Shown piece after piece: positions 8,526 to 15,130 of a stretch of DNA of 64,000 nucleotides (position 1 is the stretch's first letter; every line of letters begins with the position of its first letter). This stretch comes from Lichenicola cladoniae (GTDB lineage: Bacteria; Pseudomonadota; Alphaproteobacteria; Acetobacterales; Acetobacteraceae): positions 3,105,501 to 3,169,500 of the forward strand of contig NZ_CP053708.1 in the NCBI RefSeq assembly GCF_013201075.1, read 5' to 3'. The notes beneath the pieces are model-generated. The model did no database searches and was not told the DNA's origin. It saw only the letters and a list, made by a program, of their open reading frames with translations. The translations under genes and the position numbers were made by a program.

Positions 8526-9258
8526 CGGGATCCGGCGTGCCGACCAGCGGGACCGCACGTCCCCCTGCCCCGGCCGCCGCTTCTATCTGGATGCCGACCG
8601 CCGCCCAGCGTCCGTCAGGCCGCTGCCAAAGCAGGGGCGCGCCACTGGTCCCGCGGGTCGCCTCGCAATCATGGACCAGCAACGGCCTTCCCTGCCCGTC
8701 GCTGGCCTGTCCGACCAGCGCGCAGGTCCGGTCCGCGATCGCGACCTCGTTCCGGTCCTGTCCGTAGCCGCCGAGCAGGATCCGGGCCGGCATAACCGGC
8801 ACCGGCGCCTCCGGCAGCGTCTCGGCTTCCGGCAGCAGACGCTGGTCGAGCACCAGGACCGCACGATCGGCACCGGCAGTACCGGCCTCGTCGAGTGGAT
8901 TGTAGGCCGCCGGCACGACGAAGCGGAGCACCAGGGCGTGCGCCGCATAGTTCCCGTCACGATAAGCAAGCAGCACGTGCACCGAAGCCGGCTGGATGAA
9001 ACGCCGCACCCGCGGCAGGAACAGGCAATGGGCTGCCGTCACCACGACCTGGGGCGACACCACGAAGCCGGTGCAGCGTTCGCCAAGCTCGGTCTGTACA
9101 CGCACCAGGCTGTTCCACGGCTTGGCGCTTATATCGACCGGGATGCGGTGATCGACGGCACCGACGCCCGGGCGTAGCGGAAGGGTAGCGGCACCGGTCG
9201 AACGGGATAAGAACAATCCGAGCAGTGACCCTAAAGTCACAACCTGTCGCATATTCAT
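8494..9258 (-). CDS. Secreted trypsin-like serine protease
   Basis: A protein of about 254 residues with the chymotrypsin/trypsin fold. The charge-relay residues are His in VVVTAAHCLFLP, Asp in ADRAVLVLDQ and Ser in RGTSGAPLLW (GTSGAP instead of GDSGGP, as in several bacterial branches). Starting at the ATG at 9258 (or 9252) gives a signal-like N-terminus, MNMRQVVTLGSLLGLFL, so export to the periplasm is likely. An in-frame start at 9330 would add 24 residues and bury the signal. The 3' end overlaps lptM by 32 bases in convergent orientation. Substrate unknown. Confidence 0.82.
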   Translation of the reverse strand: MNMRQVVTLGSLLGLFLSRSTGAATLPLRPGVGAVDHRIPVDISAKPWNSLVRVQTELGERCTGFVVSPQVVVTAAHCLFLPRVRRFIQPASVHVLLAYRDGNYAAHALVLRFVVPAAYNPLDEAGTAGADRAVLVLDQRLLPEAETLPEAPVPVMPARILLGGYGQDRNEVAIADRTCALVGQASDGQGRPLLVHDCEATRGTSGAPLLWQRPDGRWAAVGIQIEAAAGAGGRAVPLVGTPDPAIGSGRPADR

Positions 9259-9356
9259 CAATTGATCGCTGACTCCCGTTACAAGGACGTTGAACGCCAT
9301 GAATGCGCCACAGAGCGCGTCCACCGTCATTCCGTCGAGCAGGACAGGAGTTCAGG

Positions 9357-9572
9357 GTGACCCGATCCGACCAGCCTCCATCGAACGGGATGTTCAGCAC
9401 TGGCCTTGCGTCGCCCTCCTGGGCAATGCTCGACCGGATTGCCGCGCGCGCGTTGCACGACTCCGTGTCCGGTATAAGAATGCCTCTATCCGACGAAGCC
9501 AAGGATCGGCTCTATCGCCGCATGTTCCCCGACGACGTCTGCATTGGACCAGGACTAAATGACAAGAGCTGA
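9357..9572 (+). CDS. Hypothetical small protein
   Basis: A 71-residue ORF with a GTG start and an ACAGGAG ribosome site eight bases upstream. The product is VTRSDQPPSNGMFSTGLASP... and ends in a charged segment (LSDEAKDRLYRRMFPDDVC). No domain is recognised and no membrane segment or signal is visible. It overlaps the next small ORF by 14 bases, which suggests translational coupling. It could be an accessory remnant. Confidence 0.4.
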   Translation: MTRSDQPPSNGMFSTGLASPSWAMLDRIAARALHDSVSGIRMPLSDEAKDRLYRRMFPDDVCIGPGLNDKS

Positions 9573-9732
9573 TACGCGACCCGAGCCGCGCCGCGGCGTA
9601 ATCGTCATGCACGCGTTCGGGCCGTACCAGGAGGGCCAGTTTCTCGAAGATCCCGTGCTGATCGACAAACTCGTAGCCGACGGTGAAAGCTGGCGGATCA
9701 ACGAGGCGGTCCTGCTGGTACCGCCCTCCTGA
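9559..9732 (+). CDS. Hypothetical 57-residue protein
   Basis: A small ORF (MTRADTRPEPRRGVIVMHAF...) that begins within the end of the previous small ORF and stops 12 bases before the convergent alpha/beta-hydrolase gene. It has a basic start, one short hydrophobic patch (GVIVMHAF) and an acidic centre. No family is recognised. Coding potential rests on the overlap arrangement and ordinary codon use only. Confidence 0.35.
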   Translation: MTRADTRPEPRRGVIVMHAFGPYQEGQFLEDPVLIDKLVADGESWRINEAVLLVPPS

Positions 9733-9744
9733 TACAGAAGCTGG

Positions 9745-10566
9745 CTACGTACCGATGAAGGCGAGCAGATCCGCGGTCAGGCGCTCCCGCTCGGTATAGA
9801 AAAGTCCATGTGGCGCGCCGTCATATTCGATGTATTGCGCGCCCGGTATCAGAGCAGCAGCCCGTGTTCCGGATACGCCGGCGGGAACCGTCGCATCCGA
9901 CGTTCCATGTATCACCAGGGTCGGCTTGTCGAACGCCTTCATGTCGGCACGGAAATCCGTCTCGGAAAACAGCCTGACGCAATCGATCGTCGCACGCGGC
10001 GACCCCGTCAACGCCATGCCGCTGTTCCATTCCAGAAACTCGGACGAAACAGCAAAACTGAGCAGGCCGGCGCCATAGAACTTCTTTCCGAAGCCCGCCA
10101 GGAAATGCGGCCGATCGGTTTTGAGTTGTTCGACCATCTGGTCGAAGATGCCACGATCGACGCCCTCAGGATTGTCGGGGGTTTCCATCAGGTATGGCGT
10201 GACGGCGGAGACCAGGACCGATCGCGCGATGCGTGCACTGCCATGTCGGGAGAGGTAGCGGGCAACCTCACCACCGCCCATCGAGAAGCCGACCAGAGTG
10301 ACGTCGTTCAGATCGAGCGCCTCCAGCAGCGCATGCAGATCGTCCGCCAGGACATCGTAGTCATAGCGGCCACCAGGCTGGTCCGATCGCCCGAACCCGC
10401 GACGGTCATACGCGATGGTGCGAAGGCCACGCCGTGCCATCGGGTCCATCTGGTATTCCCACATGTCGGAATTGACCGGCCAGCCATGGATGAACACCAC
10501 CGGCTTGCCCGTACCCCAGTCCTTGTAGAACAGGTTGATCCCGTCGGGCATTTTGACGAAGGCCAT
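9745..10566 (-). CDS. Alpha/beta hydrolase, non-heme chloroperoxidase-like
   Basis: A 273-residue serine hydrolase with the oxyanion segment FIHGWPVNSDMW, the nucleophile elbow GFSMGG (S95), acid D224 in HGTSDATVP and H253 in GAPHGLF. This is the full catalytic set of the cofactor-free haloperoxidase/arylesterase branch. The cytoplasmic enzyme probably hydrolyses small esters or lactones, or makes peracids in vitro; the physiological substrate is unknown. No signal peptide is present. It is divergent from the glycosyltransferase gene, and the shared intergenic region carries a CtrA-type box. Confidence 0.92.
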   Translation of the reverse strand: MAFVKMPDGINLFYKDWGTGKPVVFIHGWPVNSDMWEYQMDPMARRGLRTIAYDRRGFGRSDQPGGRYDYDVLADDLHALLEALDLNDVTLVGFSMGGGEVARYLSRHGSARIARSVLVSAVTPYLMETPDNPEGVDRGIFDQMVEQLKTDRPHFLAGFGKKFYGAGLLSFAVSSEFLEWNSGMALTGSPRATIDCVRLFSETDFRADMKAFDKPTLVIHGTSDATVPAGVSGTRAAALIPGAQYIEYDGAPHGLFYTERERLTADLLAFIGT

Positions 10567-10641
10567 GTACCATCACTCCTGGTTTCTAGCCGTCGAACGA
10601 TCGTGCAGGGCCCCCGGTTCCACCTGGCGAGGTCTGTCTCG

Positions 10642-10656
10642 TTAACCGCGACTTAA
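10642..10656. promoter_or_regulatory. CtrA-type binding site (TTAA-N7-TTAA)
   Basis: The sequence TTAACCGCGACTTAA is an exact match to the full CtrA consensus TTAA-N7-TTAA, and also a direct repeat of TTAACC. It lies in the 131-base intergenic region, 41 bases upstream of the glycosyltransferase start and 76 bases upstream of the hydrolase start. CtrA is the cell-cycle and motility master regulator of alphaproteobacteria. The match is seen directly; binding is inferred. Confidence 0.6.
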
Positions 10657-10697
10657 CCGCTCGAGAATACCGTCCGCTCAATAAACAGGGCGAAGCG

Positions 10698-13208
10698 ATG
10701 GCAGCGGATGCAATGGCCGACAGCATGACATCGGTCGAAACACGGGCGTGGGCCGGCGGCACTCATTCCGGCTTGGGAGACGTCCGCGAACAATCCGCGC
10801 GGCCCGACCGCGCGGCGCTGTATGCCATCCGGCTGCTCTTCGATCGCGGCTTCTACCTGTCGCAAAACCAGGATGTCGCCGCGACCGGAATCGATCCGCT
10901 GGATCACTTCCTGACACTCGGACTTGCCGAAGGCCGGTCGCCCTGCGCGCTGTTCGATCCGGATTTTTATCTCCACCAGGCAGGCGCGCCGGCCGAACGT
11001 GCTTTCCTTTTCCTGCATTATCTCGAAACCGGCATCCAGGCCGCCCTCGATCCGCATCCTCTGGTCGATGCCCGTTTCTATATGCGGCAGAGTCCGGCGC
11101 TGGCTCCCGGCACCAATCCGCTGACGCACATGCTCGGTGCCGGCCGGCGCGAGAACCGGCGGCCGAACCCGTTATTCGACCCGGTCTATTACCGGCGCCG
11201 CCAGCCGCGCATGGACCAGGCACTGCATCCGTTGATCCACTACGTAGCGCAAGGCTGGCGCGAGCGGCTGCAGCCGCATCCGCTGTTCGACCCCAGGGCG
11301 TATCTGGACCAGCGGCCGGATATCGAGGCCGCCGGAATCGATCCGCTTGCCCATTACCTGCAGCAGGGCTTTCGCGAGCAGGCTCGCACCCACTGGCTGT
11401 TCGATGCCGGGCACTACGCCGCAAGCTGCTCGGCGCCGGTGGCACTTTGCGACGCCCTGCTGCATTGCGCCTCGAACGGTTGCGGCCTCGAGCGATCGCC
11501 GCATCCGCTGTTCGATGCCAGGCACTACGTGCTCCAGCATCCGGACCTTGCCGATACCGGGATCGATCCGTTCCTGCATTTCCTCGAATTCGGCCTCGTG
11601 GAAAATCGTGATCCGCATCCGCTGTTCGATACCTGGTTCTATCGCAACCAGAACCCGGACGTGATCGATAGCGGCCTGCCACCGTTCGTTCATTATGTCC
11701 GCGACGGCATAAGGGAGGGCCGCGACCCGAACCCGTTTTTCCCCGCCGTGATCTATCAGGTTCGAAATTCCGGTGCGCGGGACGAAAGCGCTGGTCCGCT
11801 CGCGCACTTCCTGCGCACACCGGAGACCCATCTGCTGCCGCTGAGCGACGAGTTCGACCCGGCCTTCTACCGTGCCTGCCATCCATCCTGCGCCGCGGCG
11901 ACGGGCACGCCGCCGCTCGGCCACTATCTGTCGGTCGGTCGTGCGCAGCGCCTGTCGCCGCTGCCGCGCGCCATCGAGCGGCATGACTGGATCCTGCCGG
12001 CGACGACAGGCCACTTCCCGTCACCCGCCCCGATCGCCGGAGCCACGTCGATCCTGCTCATCGTGCAGCAGGCATCGCATGGCGATGCGGGCATCTGCGC
12101 GTTGCGCGCGTTGCAGCAGCTGGTCACCGATCCCGAGCTGAGTTGTCGCGTGATCGTTCGTCATGACGGGCCGCTCTCACCGGCATTCGCAGCACTCGCT
12201 CCGACGATCGTCCTGCCGGCGGACATGGAGGCATCGGCCGACGTCGATACGCTGGCAGACATCCTGCACTCGTTCCGTGCGCTGCCGACGCCGCGCCTCG
12301 TCATCATCAACAGTGCCGCGATGCCTGACGTGGCGCGGCTGATCGGCTCGCTCGGCCTGGAGCTGCTGGCCTGGCTGCACGAAATGCCACTCCTGATCGA
12401 CAGCCTGCCCGGTGGCGACAGCGCGATGCAGACACTTGCGCGGACGGCATCGTGCATCGTGACCGGCTCGGAGCCCGCCCGCGAGGCGCTGATCCTGCAC
12501 TACCGCCTCGACCCGGCGCAGGTAACGGTGATTGCCGACGGCATCGTGCAGCCGCCGCCCAACCTGACTGTCCGCCAGGCAAGGCTGACCCTGCGTCGCC
12601 AGCTCGGGCTGCCGCTCGATGCGCTGATCGTCATGGGTAGCGGCGACGTGGCGTTCCGCACCGGCACCGATCTGTTCATCCAGGTGGCGGCCCAGGTCAT
12701 TTCACGCAGCCTCTCCGAGGTGCCGGTGGAGAATCCCCCGCGGCAGGCCTTCTTTCTCTGGATCGGGGCCACCGAGGATCCGCTGTTCGCCGGACTGTGC
12801 CAGAACGATATCGACCGGCTCGGGCTGGGTGCACATGTCCGGCTGCTGAACCCGGATGCGGCGCCCGCGGAACTCCTGCTCGGGGCCGACCTGTTCCTGC
12901 TCACGTCCCGCGAATGTGCAACCAGCGTCGCCGGGATCGAGGCGCGGACCAGCGGGCTGCCGCTGGTGAAGTTCAGGTTCCCGAGAAACCGCCCGGCGGA
13001 AGCTGGAGGTGGCCGCGACCCGAAGACCTCGGAGGTCGCCTATCTCGACGTGGATGCGATGAGCGACATCGTCATGGCGCGCGGCGACCGCCCGTCCCGG
13101 AGGCACCGCGATCATTCGGAACGTGGCGGCAATGCCCCGAGCTGGGAAACATGGCGGCAAGGCCTGCGCCGGCTGCTCGCGAACAGCTTCGGTGTTCCGG
13201 TCGAATAA
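10698..13208 (+). CDS. Glycosyltransferase with about ten N-terminal 38-residue repeats
   Basis: An 836-residue protein. Residues about 46-425 are roughly ten tandem repeats of 37-38 residues with the pattern LFD..FY..Q.PD....GIDPL.HYL..G..E.R.PHP (for example LFDARHYVLQHPDLADTGID). Residues about 450-820 resemble a GT-B glycosyltransferase of the GT1/GT4 type: a Rossmann-like ALIVMGSGDVAFRTGTDLF, FFLWIGATEDP, and the donor-site segment LLGADLFLLTSRECATSVAG with a Glu before the C-terminus. Such repeats accompany glycosyltransferases of cell-surface polysaccharides. No signal or membrane helix is seen, so the protein is probably cytoplasmic or peripheral. It is a lone gene behind a CtrA box. 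Donor and acceptor are unknown. Confidence 0.8.
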   Translation: MAADAMADSMTSVETRAWAGGTHSGLGDVREQSARPDRAALYAIRLLFDRGFYLSQNQDVAATGIDPLDHFLTLGLAEGRSPCALFDPDFYLHQAGAPAERAFLFLHYLETGIQAALDPHPLVDARFYMRQSPALAPGTNPLTHMLGAGRRENRRPNPLFDPVYYRRRQPRMDQALHPLIHYVAQGWRERLQPHPLFDPRAYLDQRPDIEAAGIDPLAHYLQQGFREQARTHWLFDAGHYAASCSAPVALCDALLHCASNGCGLERSPHPLFDARHYVLQHPDLADTGIDPFLHFLEFGLVENRDPHPLFDTWFYRNQNPDVIDSGLPPFVHYVRDGIREGRDPNPFFPAVIYQVRNSGARDESAGPLAHFLRTPETHLLPLSDEFDPAFYRACHPSCAAATGTPPLGHYLSVGRAQRLSPLPRAIERHDWILPATTGHFPSPAPIAGATSILLIVQQASHGDAGICALRALQQLVTDPELSCRVIVRHDGPLSPAFAALAPTIVLPADMEASADVDTLADILHSFRALPTPRLVIINSAAMPDVARLIGSLGLELLAWLHEMPLLIDSLPGGDSAMQTLARTASCIVTGSEPAREALILHYRLDPAQVTVIADGIVQPPPNLTVRQARLTLRRQLGLPLDALIVMGSGDVAFRTGTDLFIQVAAQVISRSLSEVPVENPPRQAFFLWIGATEDPLFAGLCQNDIDRLGLGAHVRLLNPDAAPAELLLGADLFLLTSRECATSVAGIEARTSGLPLVKFRFPRNRPAEAGGGRDPKTSEVAYLDVDAMSDIVMARGDRPSRRHRDHSERGGNAPSWETWRQGLRRLLANSFGVPVE
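10835..11970 (+). repeat. Tandem ~38-residue coding repeats (about ten copies)
   Basis: Each unit begins LFD or a variant, with an aromatic FY/YY pair four residues on and a conserved D/N-P-L-x-H-Y/F core. Units start near LFDRGFY, LFDPDFY, LVDARFY, LFDPVYY, LFDPRAY, LFDAGHY, LFDARHY, LFDTWFY, FFPAVIY and EFDPAFY. Copies five, seven and eight are closest to consensus; six and nine are degenerate. The repeats are conserved in protein but diverged in DNA. Confidence 0.8.
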
Positions 13209-13242
13209 TCGGACCGAGAGAGCGAGGCGACCGGATGATGTT

Positions 13243-13638
13243 CTAGCCGAGCGATTCCGGTCCGAACGAGTCCGGCAGCAGCTCGGCGAGGCTTCGCACG
13301 AGAAGGGTGCGTCCATCGGGATCGACGATCCGGATCCTAACATCCGGACCGGCGAACTCGCGGATCTTCTGCCGGCAGCCGCCGCACGGCGTGCAAGGTC
13401 CCGTGCCGCCGCCGGCGATCACCACCTCCTCGATCTGCCGGCTGCCGGACAGGATCATCGAGGAGATCGCCCCCGCTTCCGCGCACACGCCCTGCGGATA
13501 CGCAGCGTTCTCGACATTGCATCCGGCATGGATGACGCCACGCTCGCACCGGATCGCGGCCCCGACCAAGAATTTCGAGTAGCGCGCATAGGCATGCTGC
13601 CGCGCCGCCAGCGCAGCCTCGATCAACGCATCCGCCAT
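13243..13638 (-). CDS. cdd: Cytidine deaminase
   Basis: A 131-residue zinc hydrolase that converts cytidine and deoxycytidine to uridine forms in pyrimidine salvage. The zinc/catalytic motif is NVENAAYPQGVCAEAGAI (ligand C52, proton shuttle E54), and the second motif is PCTPCGGCRQ (ligands C85 and C88). A longer in-frame ORF extends upstream, but the ATG at 13638 gives the normal family N-terminus MADALIEAALAARQHAY and length. It converges on the glycosyltransferase gene and is divergent from lysA. Confidence 0.94.
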   Translation of the reverse strand: MADALIEAALAARQHAYARYSKFLVGAAIRCERGVIHAGCNVENAAYPQGVCAEAGAISSMILSGSRQIEEVVIAGGGTGPCTPCGGCRQKIREFAGPDVRIRIVDPDGRTLLVRSLAELLPDSFGPESLG

Positions 13639-13786
13639 GTCCCCGCCCCTTCGCCGCAGCAGCCGGGAGCGTATCGCCGCCTGCCACACGAAGCCATCGC
13701 CGAACCGCAACCGGCACTTGGAGACGAACCGGCCCGCCCCTACTCTGATGTCCATGCCAAGCGTGTCCGCCCCGCCTTCGAGCTCC

Positions 13787-15130
13787 ATGACCGACCCGAG
13801 CGTCGCCGACCTGCTCGCGGCGCGTCCGCATCTCCGCATGCATGCGCTCGAGGGGCTGATGCTGGAACAGGTGCCGCTCGCCGCCATCGCGGATGCGCTG
13901 GGAACCCCGGTCTGGGTCACCGGGGCCGGAACGCTGCGGTCCCGCTATCGGCGCCTGGAAGCAGCACTGGCGGAGCCAAGCCTCGGGGCCTCGATCCATT
14001 ACGCGGTCAAGGCCAACGACCATCTCGCGATCCTTCGGATCCTGTCCATTGAAGGCGCCGGTGCGGACGTCGTGAGCGGCGGCGAGATGCGTCGCGCGAT
14101 CGAGGCCGGCATCCCGCCCGCCCGTATCGTGTTCTCCGGCGTCGGCAAGTCGGATGACGAGCTTGGCCTCGCTCTGTCGCTTTCGATCAGCCAGATCAAC
14201 GTCGAAAGCCGTGAGGAGCTGGAGCGCCTTTCAGGCCTGGCAAGCGCCTGCGGCCGGACCGCTCGGATCGTGCTGCGGGTAAACCCCGACATCGACGCAG
14301 GCACCCACGCCAAGATCACCACCGGGCTCGCGGACAACAAGTTCGGCGTCGCCTACGACGAGGCGGCGGACCTCTATGCGCTGGCCGCCCGCCTGCCCGG
14401 CATCGAGCCGATCGGGTTCGCGGTGCATATCGGCAGCCAGATCAACGACCCGGCGCCGTTCCGCGCCGCCTATGCACGCATCGCCGACCTGGTCCGGCGG
14501 GTGCGCGAGGCGGGCCAGGCGGTGTCGCTGGTGGATTGCGGCGGCGGCCTCGGCATCAGCTATCGCGACGAGATCGAGGGATCGCCGCGGGCCCTGGCGC
14601 ATGCCATCCGCGTCACCCTCGGCGATCTCGGACTGAAGCTGGTGGTCGAGCCCGGCCGCTGGCTGGTGGCGCCGGCGGGCGTGCTGCTGTCGCGCGTGCT
14701 GCTGGTCAAGCAGAGCGCCGGACGTGCGCCGTTCGTGGTGCTGGACGCCGCGATGAACGACCTGCTGCGTCCGAGCCTGTACGAGGCCTGGCACGGGGTG
14801 GTGCCGCTGTCGGCTCGCGACGCCGTGCAGCCGGCCGGACCCGCCCATCTGGTCGGACCGGTCTGCGAGACCGGCGACACGTTCGCGCTCGACCGGCCGC
14901 TGCCGCACCTTGCGGCCGGCGCCCGCGTCGCGATCCTGGATACCGGCGCCTACGGTGCGGTGATGAGTTCGACCTATAATTCGCGGCCGCTGGCAGCCCA
15001 GGCGCTGGTCGACGGGTCACGTTGGACCACGATACGGCCCCGCCAGCCGGTCGAGCAGCTCTGGGCCGGCGAGCTCGTGCCCGACTGGATCGCCGCGGGC
15101 GAAACAGGAGCCGGACGAGCCGCCGAATGA
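13787..15130 (+). CDS. lysA: Diaminopimelate decarboxylase
   Basis: A 447-residue PLP enzyme for the last step of lysine synthesis. The cofactor Lys is K75 in HYAVKAND, HIGSQI and CGGGLGISY form the phosphate-binding region, EPGRWL carries substrate contacts, and GPVCETGDTFA holds the active-site Cys across the dimer. The ATG at 13787 gives the expected N-terminal spacing; in-frame ATGs at 13748 and 13754 are possible. The stop overlaps the start of the next gene (ATGA). Confidence 0.95.
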   Translation: MTDPSVADLLAARPHLRMHALEGLMLEQVPLAAIADALGTPVWVTGAGTLRSRYRRLEAALAEPSLGASIHYAVKANDHLAILRILSIEGAGADVVSGGEMRRAIEAGIPPARIVFSGVGKSDDELGLALSLSISQINVESREELERLSGLASACGRTARIVLRVNPDIDAGTHAKITTGLADNKFGVAYDEAADLYALAARLPGIEPIGFAVHIGSQINDPAPFRAAYARIADLVRRVREAGQAVSLVDCGGGLGISYRDEIEGSPRALAHAIRVTLGDLGLKLVVEPGRWLVAPAGVLLSRVLLVKQSAGRAPFVVLDAAMNDLLRPSLYEAWHGVVPLSARDAVQPAGPAHLVGPVCETGDTFALDRPLPHLAAGARVAILDTGAYGAVMSSTYNSRPLAAQALVDGSRWTTIRPRQPVEQLWAGELVPDWIAAGETGAGRAAE

